From Hymenobacter sp. HSC-4F20 (lineage in GTDB: Bacteria; Bacteroidota; Bacteroidia; Cytophagales; Hymenobacteraceae): DNA of 64,000 nt. Position 1 is the first letter of the stretch, and the number at the start of each line of letters is the position of its first letter. The notes beneath the pieces are model-generated. The model did not search any database and had not been told where the DNA came from. It saw only the letters and a list, made by a program, of their open reading frames with translations. Positions 43,408 through 51,963 of this stretch are shown in pieces. The stretch lies in NCBI RefSeq assembly GCF_019599275.1, contig NZ_JAHZTD010000002.1:1383320-1447319 (forward strand), written 5' to 3'. The position numbers and the translations under genes were made by a program.

Positions 43408-46400
43408 TTAGAAGTCCAGGGTAAGGTAGTACCCAACGGTTCGGCTGTTCGGGTAAGCCCCTGACTCTAGGCCCTGGGCCCGGGAAAGGTTATACGCCGA
43501 TTCTGGGTCGAAGCCCGCAGTGCTGCGCTTGAGAAACCCCAGGTTGCGGCCGACAAGAGCAATACTAGCTCCTTTAAAGCGTCCGAGTCGGGCAGCCACA
43601 GGTGCCGGCAGCCGGTACGTAAGGGTCACTTCCCGAAGTTTGATAAACGTGGCGTCGTAAACAAAGGGCTCCGCAATAGTTGATAAGCGGGCCCAGTACG
43701 CCTGCGGGTTCACGTAGCGGCGGCTGGGTGTGTACGTGTTGTCGGGGTTGCGTAGGAGCCCTTCGACCAGTACGCCGCCGGTGGGCGTCCAATCAGCTGT
43801 CGATACCTGAGCAGCCTCACGGGCAGCCTCCGAGGCGTACCAGCCCGCCCGCCCGCCCAGCGTGGCGCCAGCATTGCCGAACAGGGCCGCTTGCTGCTGA
43901 GAAACAGAATATATCTGGCCGCCCCACCGGGCATCCAGCAGCACGCTCAAGCTCAGGCTGCGGTAGGTGAAGCGGTTGAGCAGGCCCCCGAACCAATTAG
44001 GCTGAAAGTTGCCCAGGCGGGCCGTCGTCGTACCCGGCTCCAGCGGAAGGCCATCAGCGCCCACTACCAGTTGCCCGTCGGGGGCGCGTTGGAACTGCGT
44101 GCCGACAATGTCACCGAACGGCCGGCCTACTTGTGCCACAATGGCCACCCGGTTGGCTTCGGTTCCTAGTTGATAAGTGCTGCTCCCCTCGTTGAGGCGT
44201 ACCACTTTCGAGCGGTTTGTGGCCCAGTTCAGCGTCAGGTCCCACTGCAGGCGGGTGCCGGGGCGCAGTGGAGCCGCGCTGGCAAGTATTTCCAGCCCCT
44301 GATTCTGAATGTTTCCGGCGTTGATGAGCTGGGTCCGAAAACCGGATGCGGCCGCTACCTGCACGCTCGTGACCTGGTTAAAGGTATTGGTGCGGTAAGC
44401 CGTTACATCCAGGCTCGCCCGGTTCTTACCAAAGCGCATTTCGGAGCCCAGCTCAATGGAGCGGGTAAGCTGGGGCTTGAGGTGCAGCACGGCCAGTTGA
44501 TCCTGTAGGGTAGCAAACGGCTGCCCCAGGTGCGAAGCGCCTACCCCAGGGGCTTCGGGTACACCCGAGCCAAAATCGTACTGAGTGGTTAGCTCGTAGG
44601 GCCCCGCCCCCTTGCCCACGCGCGCCCAGGAGGCGCGCAGCTTGCCTGAGGTAAGCACCGGCGAATGCCAGCCCAGCAACTCAGTGTAGGACGTAGCCAG
44701 CGAAGTGCTGGGGTAGAAGTACGACCAGCTGCCGCGGGGCAGGGTAGAGTCCCAGTCGTTGCGGCCAGTAGCTTCCAGAAACACCGCTTCGCGGTAGGCC
44801 AGCAGGGCGCGGGCAAAAACTGACTGCACCTCGAGCCGGGAGTAGGAGTGTACTGGCGATTTGCTGGCGGCATTATTCAGCGTAAACACATTGGGCGTCA
44901 GCAACCCCTGCCCGGTCTGACCGCGCGTTTCGTTGTGCTTCTGCAGCAAGCTGCCAAATGCCTGCCCCGTCAGGGACCAGTGCGGCCCCAGCCGGCGGTT
45001 GCCGCTCAAAATAAAATCAAAGTTATCCTCCTGCATCGTGAGGCTACTTTCGGCAACCCCACCCCGGTCTGGTACGGCTGTGCTATTCCAGGAGGTGTAG
45101 CTGGCATAGCGGTACCCCACATCCGTGGCGTAGCGGTCGGTGCCGCCGCGCAGCTGCAGCCACAGCCAGTCGGTAAGATCGTAGCGCGCCGTTACGGAGC
45201 CATTGAGACGGTGCTGAGCCGCCTGATTCGTGTTGAGGTAGGCGGCCCAGAAAGGGTTCTGACGCATGGTAGTACGAAAGGCCGTACCCCGGTTCTGATT
45301 CCACAACACGGGTTGCAGAGTCTGCGGGTCGCGGTAAGGGCGCAAATCATCTAGGTCAATACTGCGCGGCAGACGCTGAAACTGGGTCATTACGTTGTCG
45401 GGATTTGCGCCCAGCGTTGGCCGGTTGCCATTGCGCGAGTAAGTATAGGCCACTTTCACATCAACCCACAAGCGGGTAGTCAGCTGTCGGGTGCCGCGCA
45501 GGGTCACGAAGTCGCGGCTAAGCCGGCTGTTAGGGTAGGTAGTGCGTCCTCGCATATCCGCCACCGAGACGCGTAGCGTGGAGTGGTCGGTACCCGTAGA
45601 CAAGGCTACTGTGTTGGTCGTAGTATAACCTAGTTGAAAGAAATCCTGGAGGTTAGTGGGCTGGGCAGCATAGGGCTTGAGTTCACCCGTCCAGTGTCGT
45701 ACCAGCTGCCCTTCCATGCGGGGGCCCCAGCTGCCCACCAGCTCCCGGGCTTCCTCCAGTTGCGGGTATCCTTCCGGAGTAAGAAGCAATTGTCCTGCTG
45801 CATCCGTCAGAAAGTGCCCTTGGCTGCCCTGGCCGTACTCATTCTGGTAGTCAGCCAGCACCTGTGCCTTGTCAAACGTAGTGGTCGAGCTAACCTTCAG
45901 GGCAAAACCAGGCTTTCCCTTCTTTGTAGTGATAACCAGAACTCCGTTGGCCGCGCGGTTTCCGTAGAGCGCTGCCGCATTGCCACCCTTCAGCGCCGAA
46001 ATACTCTCGATATCCTCGGGGTTAATCGAGGAAAGCCCGTCCCCTGAGTCGTACCCGCCAAACCGGGTAGCCTGGAGCGGGTTGCGGTTGTCAATGGGTA
46101 CCCCATCTACCACCACCAGCGGCCGACTGTCGCGGGTAAGGGAAGTATAGCCTCTGATAATCAGGTTGGTAGAGCCCATAGGCCCCGACCCAGTGCGGCT
46201 CAGGTGCACCCCCGCGAGTTTGCCACTTAAGGAATTAACAAAGTTAGGCTCCCGTGATTCAACCAGGCTAGCTCCTGCTAGCTCCTGCACTGAGTAGCCC
46301 AGCGACTTCCGTTCGCGGGCTAGCCCGTAGCCGGTTACCAGTACTTCCGCCAGTGAGCGGGTGTCTTCTTGCAGCGTAACGAACAGCTGGGTTTGACTGC

Positions 46401-47025
46401 CTAGGCGTACCTCCCGGCTGGCAAATCCCAGAGAGTTTATAACCAGCACGGAATCAGTAGGTACAACTCGGAGGGAAAAATAGCCTTCTGCCGAAGCCAC
46501 AGTGCCGCGAGAAGTCCCCTTTGCCTGCACGCTGGCGCCCGGTAGGGCTAGGCCGGTGCCCTCCGCTACTACACGGCCCTGCACGGAGCGCCCCACAATT
46601 GCTGGCACCGGGCCGGGGGCAGCGCTAGCAGCAGAGGCCGGCGGTGATACCCGGGACAGCAGGATAATCTGCTGCCCGACGATACGGTAGTCTAAACCAA
46701 TGGGGTGAAGTAACTGCTGCAGGGCTTCCTGCAAGGGCACTTTAACAAGGCTGAGCGCAGGGGCAGAACGGCCCGATAACTGGTTGTTGCCATATACAAA
46801 AGTGTACTGGCTTTGCCGCTCCAGTTCGCGCAGTGCCGTAGGAAAGTCGCCGCGACTGGTGTGCAGTGTTACGACAATCGCAGTCGTTTGCGCCACAAGC
46901 GGGTGGCTATGAACAACAAGTGCTGCGAGTACCGCCGCGGTACCAACTTTTCGTCCATAGCGGCTCCATCCTGTGCCGATGTTAACCCATGCTTCCACTA
47001 CGGAAGACAGCGGCCAATACTTCAT
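43408..47025 (-). CDS. SusC/RagA TonB-dependent outer-membrane transporter with STN signalling domain
   Basis: A 1205-aa importer. A signal peptide (to about residue 45) precedes an STN domain at ~50-125 (TALRELERQSQYTFVYGNNQLSG...LQEALQQLLHPIGLDYRIVGQQIILL), which receives the signal passed to FecR. Then come a carboxypeptidase-regulatory domain (VQGRVVAEGTGLALPGASVQAKG), the SusC plug (SLSGKLAGVHLSRTGSGPMGSTNLIIRGYTSL...PLVVVDGVPID) and a 22-strand barrel. The STN domain with neighbouring FecR and ECF sigma genes marks it as a sigma-signalling transducer. Confidence 0.94.
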   Translation of the reverse strand: MKYWPLSSVVEAWVNIGTGWSRYGRKVGTAAVLAALVVHSHPLVAQTTAIVVTLHTSRGDFPTALRELERQSQYTFVYGNNQLSGRSAPALSLVKVPLQEALQQLLHPIGLDYRIVGQQIILLSRVSPPASAASAAPGPVPAIVGRSVQGRVVAEGTGLALPGASVQAKGTSRGTVASAEGYFSLRVVPTDSVLVINSLGFASREVRLGSQTQLFVTLQEDTRSLAEVLVTGYGLARERKSLGYSVQELAGASLVESREPNFVNSLSGKLAGVHLSRTGSGPMGSTNLIIRGYTSLTRDSRPLVVVDGVPIDNRNPLQATRFGGYDSGDGLSSINPEDIESISALKGGNAAALYGNRAANGVLVITTKKGKPGFALKVSSTTTFDKAQVLADYQNEYGQGSQGHFLTDAAGQLLLTPEGYPQLEEARELVGSWGPRMEGQLVRHWTGELKPYAAQPTNLQDFFQLGYTTTNTVALSTGTDHSTLRVSVADMRGRTTYPNSRLSRDFVTLRGTRQLTTRLWVDVKVAYTYSRNGNRPTLGANPDNVMTQFQRLPRSIDLDDLRPYRDPQTLQPVLWNQNRGTAFRTTMRQNPFWAAYLNTNQAAQHRLNGSVTARYDLTDWLWLQLRGGTDRYATDVGYRYASYTSWNSTAVPDRGGVAESSLTMQEDNFDFILSGNRRLGPHWSLTGQAFGSLLQKHNETRGQTGQGLLTPNVFTLNNAASKSPVHSYSRLEVQSVFARALLAYREAVFLEATGRNDWDSTLPRGSWSYFYPSTSLATSYTELLGWHSPVLTSGKLRASWARVGKGAGPYELTTQYDFGSGVPEAPGVGASHLGQPFATLQDQLAVLHLKPQLTRSIELGSEMRFGKNRASLDVTAYRTNTFNQVTSVQVAAASGFRTQLINAGNIQNQGLEILASAAPLRPGTRLQWDLTLNWATNRSKVVRLNEGSSTYQLGTEANRVAIVAQVGRPFGDIVGTQFQRAPDGQLVVGADGLPLEPGTTTARLGNFQPNWFGGLLNRFTYRSLSLSVLLDARWGGQIYSVSQQQAALFGNAGATLGGRAGWYASEAAREAAQVSTADWTPTGGVLVEGLLRNPDNTYTPSRRYVNPQAYWARLSTIAEPFVYDATFIKLREVTLTYRLPAPVAARLGRFKGASIALVGRNLGFLKRSTAGFDPESAYNLSRAQGLESGAYPNSRTVGYYLTLDF

Positions 47026-47085
47026 GCAATCGAAAACGCAAATAGGGGTAGAGCAAGTCGATTCCCCAATATACGCCGTTCTGGC

Positions 47086-48198
47086 TTATAGCGCGTGTAC
47101 TGCAGGAGCAGCCAAAGCTGCCGGTGCGCAACCCGGACCGGTGATGAGCAGCCGCTCGTTGGTCAACTCAAAGCCGAAGGTTCCGGTGAGCGACAGGATG
47201 CTTACTACCTCGCGCAGGCTTTGGTCGCGGAAGCGGCCGGTCAGCTGGCAGCGCCGAAGCTCCTCGTTGGCAAACTGTACCTGCACATTATAGTGACGCT
47301 CCAAGGCGCGGGCCACGTCGGCCAGCGACGTGGCCTGAAACACGAAGCCGCCCCGGCTCCACGTGGCGTAATCCTGGCTGTTTACCGTTTCCCGGCGTAG
47401 CGCTTCCGTTTTTTTAGAGTACACCACGCGTTGGTTTGGCACGGCATACACCGTATCGGGGGAGGTAGCCGACTCAGTTCCAGCGCGGATAAAGGCAACC
47501 TTGCCCGTCACCACCGCCGTTTCCATGGTTTCGTCTTCGTGGTAGGCTTTAATGTTGAAAGACGTGCCTAGCACGCGCACCTGCTCCTGCCCTAGGTGAA
47601 TAATGAAGGGCTGCTGCCGATTCGGTTTCACGTCGAAAAAAGCCTCGCCATCGAGATACACTTCCCGCTGGCCCCCTCGAAATGACCTGGGAAACCACAG
47701 GTGGCTGTCGGCATTCAACCACACGGCGGTACCATCGGCTAACAATACCTTGGAGGTAGCCCCCCGGGCTGTAGTCATCTCCTCGAAGGCCAGCGGAATG
47801 TCGGTACCGTTGACAGAGTGGTGGTAGCGCCAAAATCCTACGGCGGCGCTGCCCGCCACTACCAAAGCAGCCACTGCTGCTGCCACGCGCGTACGCCACC
47901 ACGGTGCTGGGGCAACAGGCGTCAGAAGCACGTGGCGCCGGCTTGATGCTTGGGGCACGTGCTCTGTTGTGGCCGAGTCATCGAGTTGAGCCAGCAGGCG
48001 GTGCAGCGCGGCAGCCGTGTCCTCCGCCGACACAGCCGGGGGCACCGGGGTCTGCCAGTACCGGATGGTTTCCTCGTACACGAACTGCTCCTCGGCAGTA
48101 GCCTGGGCTAGCCATGCCTCCAGCACCTCATGCTCTGGAGTGGAAAGCTCACCGGCCAGTTTCTTCCCGATAAGTTCGTGTAACGCTGATAGCTCCAT
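47086..48198 (-). CDS. FecR-family anti-sigma regulator
   Basis: A 370-aa protein with an N-terminal cytoplasmic anti-sigma part (MELSALHELIGKKLAGELSTPEHEVLEAWL), one transmembrane helix near 105-122 (VAAAVAALVVAGSAAVGFW), a periplasmic FecR domain (TARGATSKVLLADGTAVWLNADSHLWFP...EVYLDGEAFFDV) and a C-terminal DUF4974 domain (DVARALERHYNVQVQFANEELRRCQLTGRFRDQSLREVVSILSLTG). It transmits the STN signal of SusC to the ECF sigma factor. Order sigma-fecR-susC-susD on one strand is standard. Confidence 0.94.
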   Translation of the reverse strand: MELSALHELIGKKLAGELSTPEHEVLEAWLAQATAEEQFVYEETIRYWQTPVPPAVSAEDTAAALHRLLAQLDDSATTEHVPQASSRRHVLLTPVAPAPWWRTRVAAAVAALVVAGSAAVGFWRYHHSVNGTDIPLAFEEMTTARGATSKVLLADGTAVWLNADSHLWFPRSFRGGQREVYLDGEAFFDVKPNRQQPFIIHLGQEQVRVLGTSFNIKAYHEDETMETAVVTGKVAFIRAGTESATSPDTVYAVPNQRVVYSKKTEALRRETVNSQDYATWSRGGFVFQATSLADVARALERHYNVQVQFANEELRRCQLTGRFRDQSLREVVSILSLTGTFGFELTNERLLITGPGCAPAALAAPAVHAL

Positions 48199-48324
48199 GT
48201 TGAAAAACAGGAGCTGAGTGCGGCTCCTGTACCATGTACAGACATAATTGCTGGCGGATTCCCCTAATCACGCCCAAAAGGTGGCTGAAATTACACGGCA
48301 GCACCCGCAGAGTAGGGTTCGGAA

Positions 48325-48969
48325 TTACGCTGATACCCCAATCGTGGTCAGTGCTACGCTCAGGGCGATGCGCAGCACCCGGTTAGCCGCCGTGGCAGTG
48401 GGGGAGGCCCGCAGGCGCACGTAGTGGTGAAGCTCCGCACTGATTTTTTTGATGGCAATGCCCATCTGCACCTCTACGGTTTTAGCCGAAATACCCATGA
48501 TTTCCGCTACCTCCCGGTACTTGAGGCCATCTTCCCGAATCAAACGAAAAATAGCCTTACACTGAGGCGGTAGCTTATCAACTGCCGCCTGAATCTGGGC
48601 TTGCAGTTCCACTGTCAGTAGCTCCCGCTCCGGGGTCATTGGCTCCACGGTCAGGCCCAGCGGCACGTCCTCCAGGGAGAGATTGGGCTGGTTTTCCATT
48701 TTCTGCCGGTAGTTCAGGGCTTGGTTCCTGACGGCAATATAGAGGTAGCTGGTAATGTGGCTGACCGCCGTTAGAGTAGCGCGTTTTTGCCACAGCTTCA
48801 GAAACACATCGGCCACCGCCTCCTCGGCTAGTTCCCGGGCCCGCACGTAGTGCATGGCAAATGTGAGCAGCTTGCCGTGGTAGCGGGTGAAGAACAATGC
48901 AAAGGCCTGCCGGTCGTCAGCGGCTATGCGCTGCACAAGCTCTTCGGTAGTGGGGGAGGCGGCATTCAT
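48325..48969 (-). CDS. ECF-type RNA polymerase sigma-70 factor
   Basis: A 214-aa ECF sigma factor with sigma region 2 (AFALFFTRYHGKLLTFAMHYV, EEAVADVFLKLWQKR) and region 4 (DKLPPQCKAIFRLIREDGLKYREVAEIMGISAKTVEVQMGIAIKK), the Bacteroidota-type sigma paired with FecR. The C-terminus has a hydrophobic extension (VLRIALSVALTTIGV). I start at the ATG at 48969 (MNAASPTT); ATGs at 48975 and 49014 are possible, but the latter lies upstream of the promoter-like box at 48984-48991. It heads the regulated locus. Confidence 0.93.
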   Translation of the reverse strand: MNAASPTTEELVQRIAADDRQAFALFFTRYHGKLLTFAMHYVRARELAEEAVADVFLKLWQKRATLTAVSHITSYLYIAVRNQALNYRQKMENQPNLSLEDVPLGLTVEPMTPERELLTVELQAQIQAAVDKLPPQCKAIFRLIREDGLKYREVAEIMGISAKTVEVQMGIAIKKISAELHHYVRLRASPTATAANRVLRIALSVALTTIGVSA

Positions 48970-48983
48970 CTGCATACGTCGGC

Positions 48984-49014
48984 GAAAGATAGTTGCCCCT
49001 AGGGGGTAAAGCAA
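48984..49014 (-). promoter_or_regulatory. Probable promoter of the ECF sigma gene (TTG-N20-TATCTTTC)
   Basis: On the minus strand TTG (49014-49012) is 20 bp upstream of TATCTTTC (48991-48984), one base off TAnnTTTG. The leader to the ATG at 48969 would be very short (about 8-10 nt). Confidence 0.45.
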
Positions 49015-49566
49015 ATAAGCTCAGCTATATAGGCAAGAAGGCCGTAAAATCAGATACGTAAGGTAGGCCACGGCGCAATAAAAGAGGTGCAGCTACCCAA
49101 TGCCTCAAGCGAGAGATTTTCTTCCGCATAAAGCCGCCGTAGGCTGCTCAAATTTCCAGCGGACAAAGGGTTCACTAGCTACGTACTCCGGCAGGCTCGG
49201 CTAGTCGTAGAGCCGGGCCGTGGTGCGGCTGCGCTCCTCGGCCTGCAGTAATGGACAATATCCCTTGCCACTGCCTCCCGAAATTGTTTGGCTGCGCAGG
49301 CCCGGCTGGAACAGTAGCTACTGGTCTACCAGAGGATAAAAGTCTTCTTACCCGAGTGCCGATACACACTAGGTCAAGTCACAAAACGAGGAACCTAAGT
49401 GCTCTTGAATGCGCAGAATCTGTTAAAACAGGGGATAAAACACTCCTCCCAGGCATCATAGGTCAGTCACAATCTGGGTATGTTGGTCCTTTCCTTTCGC
49501 CTAGTTGTGGTGCATCTTGCAAAGATCAGTTTGGGTAACTCCACCCGCTGGTACTCTAGCACAACT
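49015..49566. other. Intergenic region, about 550 bp, no supported gene
   Basis: Reading frames of 60-95 codons occur here on both strands, but none shows a family motif, signal peptide or convincing start. I see no repeats or hairpins of note. Confidence 0.5.
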
Positions 49567-49911
49567 ATGCTTTCCTCGGATGTTAAAGATGCTTACCTGC
49601 GTCAGCTTGGCTTTATTCGTCTTTCGCTTTACCGTTCCTGGGACTACCCCGTAACCAGCGCGGAGCCTTCCTTTATTCCTGCTTCTGACGTCCGTTACGA
49701 ACACCAGTTCTCCGCTTCTGATGGCACCCGGCTCTATGCGTACGCTTGGGTGCAGCAGCCCGGCTACCTGCTCAGCACTGCCCGGCACCTATCAGCCTTA
49801 GGGCAAATTGTGGCTGAGTTGGAAACCAATGACTTAGCAGGGCTGCAGGCGCAGGTCAGCGAGTTTTTCCAGCGGCACGGGGGCTGCTCCCCACTGCCGT
49901 TACAGGGATGA
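49567..49911 (+). CDS. Hypothetical protein
   Basis: A 114-aa product from the ATG at 49567 (MLSSDVKDAYLRQLGFIRL). It is soluble, with no signal peptide. The sequence WDYPVTSAEPSFIPASDVRYEHQFSASDGTRLYAYAWVQQPGY looks like a beta-rich core, followed by helices and an end with HGGCSPLPLQ. No family is recognised. It ends at a strong terminator that marks the left edge of the tRNA-Phe integrative element, so it is probably a core-chromosome gene. Confidence 0.6.
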   Translation: MLSSDVKDAYLRQLGFIRLSLYRSWDYPVTSAEPSFIPASDVRYEHQFSASDGTRLYAYAWVQQPGYLLSTARHLSALGQIVAELETNDLAGLQAQVSEFFQRHGGCSPLPLQG

Positions 49912-49938
49912 GCCGTAAACTACAATGCACCAAAAACG

Positions 49939-49973
49939 AAAAGGCCCTTCACTCGGAAGTGAAGGGCCTTTTT
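49939..49973. terminator. Terminator at the left element edge, probably the displaced original tRNA-Phe terminator
   Basis: A perfect 15-bp stem (AAAAGGCCCTTCACT and complement) with a CGGA loop and TTT after it. Read on the minus strand it lies directly after the left copy of the 15-bp tRNA 3'-end repeat, so before insertion it would have followed tRNA-Phe. It also serves the plus-strand gene ending at 49911. Confidence 0.8.
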
Positions 49974-49986
49974 GTGGTAATGGTTG
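49972..49986. repeat. Left direct repeat of the tRNA-Phe integrative element (attL)
   Basis: TTGTGGTAATGGTTG, identical to 57882-57896 inside the 3' end of tRNA-Phe. Just inside the element the repeat continues as a small inverted repeat, GTGGT (49975-49979) and ACCAC (49988-49992), like a tyrosine-recombinase core site. Confidence 0.8.
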
Positions 49987-50093
49987 AACCACAAGCTTTT
50001 TCTAGTATGGTACACAGATATGGCTTTCAGGGCTATTTTAGGCTGTTCTTGCTAAGAATTGCAGCTTTGTTTTCACTATATTCTACTGTTTTT

Positions 50094-50115
50094 GCATACT
50101 AAACGCATACTAAAC
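50094..50115. repeat. Tandem GCATACTAAAC repeats before the integrase gene
   Basis: Two perfect 11-bp copies abut at 50094-50104 and 50105-50115. A further related GTATACTT lies at 50126. Near the right end, GCATACTA (57809) and GTATACTA (57820) have the same 11-bp period. These look like arm-type binding sites for the integrase or excisionase, or an operator of the integrase gene. Confidence 0.65.
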
Positions 50116-50149
50116 CGTATAAGGGGTATACTTCAAAGTTCCTCTATTG

Positions 50150-51409
50150 ATGAAAGCTGCTAGCCTCGTACTTCGAAATCCTAAGGATGGTATTGCGACC
50201 CTTTACGCTGAGTATAGCCATGACAGGAAGATTAAGCGAGTGCCTACTGGAGTAAAGGTTGTTCCTCGACTTTGGGATGCCACCAACAATACTATCAAGC
50301 GCAATGGGTCGGCAAACCCTGAGAAGGACACACAACATGTGCGTGATATCTTATCCAGAGTCAATGGTTTATTGCGGGACCTGCACAAGAAGCTAGAACG
50401 GATGCCATCAATAGATGAGCTGAATGCTGCTTTAGAAGCAAAAGAGGCTCCAATAGCTTCATCTCTTACGGTATGTGGTGCTCTCGAACAGTTGATAAAG
50501 ACAAAACGTCCTACGAAGCAGGAGGCAACTGTAAAAAGCCTAGTAACCTTGCTTCATAACATCGAAGTTTATCAAGTCGCAAAGAAGACAACTTGGCTAG
50601 TAGCAACATTAACCAATGCGCAGGTTGATGAATGGCAAGATTGGTTGATGCATACCTATGCTTACAAGAATTCAACTCTAAGAAAGCGTGTACTGTTACT
50701 TAAGCAACTCTTCAATGAGAGCGTAGAAAGCGTGCCTATAGCCTTAAATATATCAAAAGTGAGGCCTAAGTACAGCCAGGGCGAGAAAGTCCCGTTTACC
50801 TTAAATATGAGCGAAATAGAGGCAATCAGAGCCTTAGACCTCTCAAAGAATAAACGGCTAGAGAAATCAAGGGATATGTTGGTACTACAGTCCTTTACTG
50901 GGCTGCGGTGGTCTGATTGTAGTCGATTAGAAAAGCACCATATCAGTAATGGGATGATAAAGATGAGGATGCAGAAGCTGAAGGACAAGCGAACTTCTGT
51001 GCCCTTATTACCTCAAGCCAACCAAGTTATACATAAGTATACTGACCCTGAAACTGGGCAATTACACCTGCCCATCATCAGTAATCAAAAACAGAATGAC
51101 TATATCAAGGAGCTATGTGCGCTAGTACCAGCTCTAAATGAAATGGTGCTAGAGGAATACAGCAAGGGTAAAGAAACTATAGAAGAGAAGGTACCCAAAT
51201 ACAAGCTGGTTGGCACTCACACAGCTCGACGTAGTTTCATTACGCTCTGTCTGGAGATGGGGGTAGAGGCTAGAATAGTCATGGGCTGGTCAGGGCATGC
51301 TACTTATAAATCCTTTCAACGCTATGTTAACAAGTCACAAGGCCAAGTTGATGCTGCTCTACATTTCGCCCAAGCTTACGCTGCAAAAGCCGCTCAGTTG
51401 ACTTCTTAA
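50150..51409 (+). CDS. int: Tyrosine recombinase / integrase
   Basis: A 419-aa site-specific recombinase, presumed to integrate this element at tRNA-Phe. The N-terminal part is an arm-binding domain (KDGIATLYAEYSHDRKIKRVPTGVKVVPRLWD), then a SAM-like core-binding domain and the catalytic domain. All catalytic positions are visible: Arg253 in GLRWSD, Lys in the LKDKRTSVPL beta-hairpin, His357-x-x-Arg360 (HTAR), His383 in WSGH and nucleophile Tyr392. The start is the ATG at 50150. Tandem GCATACTAAAC repeats precede it. Confidence 0.95.
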   Translation: MKAASLVLRNPKDGIATLYAEYSHDRKIKRVPTGVKVVPRLWDATNNTIKRNGSANPEKDTQHVRDILSRVNGLLRDLHKKLERMPSIDELNAALEAKEAPIASSLTVCGALEQLIKTKRPTKQEATVKSLVTLLHNIEVYQVAKKTTWLVATLTNAQVDEWQDWLMHTYAYKNSTLRKRVLLLKQLFNESVESVPIALNISKVRPKYSQGEKVPFTLNMSEIEAIRALDLSKNKRLEKSRDMLVLQSFTGLRWSDCSRLEKHHISNGMIKMRMQKLKDKRTSVPLLPQANQVIHKYTDPETGQLHLPIISNQKQNDYIKELCALVPALNEMVLEEYSKGKETIEEKVPKYKLVGTHTARRSFITLCLEMGVEARIVMGWSGHATYKSFQRYVNKSQGQVDAALHFAQAYAAKAAQLTS

Positions 51410-51433
51410 CTTCGAATATCTAGGAGTGTAAAG

Positions 51434-51458
51434 GCCCGTCTAATGACGGGCTTTTTTT
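51434..51458 (+). terminator. Terminator after the integrase gene
   Basis: GCCCGTC/GACGGGC 7-bp stem with a TAAT loop followed by seven T. Confidence 0.75.
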
Positions 51459-51533
51459 ATGCTATTGTAACAAGTGCTAAAAGTTGTTAGTATCATTTAT
51501 ACCCTGAAATTGAAACTTGAAATAATAATAAAT

Positions 51534-51887
51534 ATGAAAAACCGAAACAACGGACAATCAAGTAGTGCCGTGGCTCCGAGTTTGTTGCCAACAGTATTCT
51601 CTAGCCCTGTAATTACAATGGAACATGCGGCTTTCCTTCATCTCTGTCAACAAATTGCTGAGCTGCATAAGCTAATTGCTGACCAAAAGAAAGCTAATCA
51701 GCCTGAGCGATTTTACGAAGTAGTAGAAGTAGCGAAACTGCTAAAGTACAGTTCTAAGACAGTTCGAGAATGGATTAACTCAGGTAAATTACCAGCCTAC
51801 AATACCAGTTCAGGTACAGGAGTCAGGAACTCTATAAGGGTCACAGAATCTGACCTGAGACTTTTTATGATGGGTAATCGATTATAA
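51534..51887 (+). CDS. Excisionase-like helix-turn-helix protein
   Basis: A 117-aa protein. The C-terminal ~55 residues are a MerR/Xis-type winged-helix domain (FYEVVEVAKLLKYSSKTVREWINSGKLPAYNTSSGTGVRNSIRVTESDLRLFMMG). The N-terminal half is a coiled-coil-like helix (ITMEHAAFLHLCQQIAELHKLIADQKK) after a polar start. Position right after int on the same strand supports a recombination-directionality role; alternatively it regulates element genes. I use the ATG at 51534; a GTG at 51474 would add an unrelated tail. Confidence 0.85.
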   Translation: MKNRNNGQSSSAVAPSLLPTVFSSPVITMEHAAFLHLCQQIAELHKLIADQKKANQPERFYEVVEVAKLLKYSSKTVREWINSGKLPAYNTSSGTGVRNSIRVTESDLRLFMMGNRL

Positions 51888-51963
51888 GTCTCTGGCCCTA
51901 ACTGTAGGGTATGCCATAAGCATCAGAAATAAAGAAACACTGTACTTAAAAACAGACTACGAC

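Noticed and set aside
49175..49538. Small reading frames between the sigma gene and 49.57 kb
   Set aside because: No motifs and opposing overlaps; treated as non-coding.
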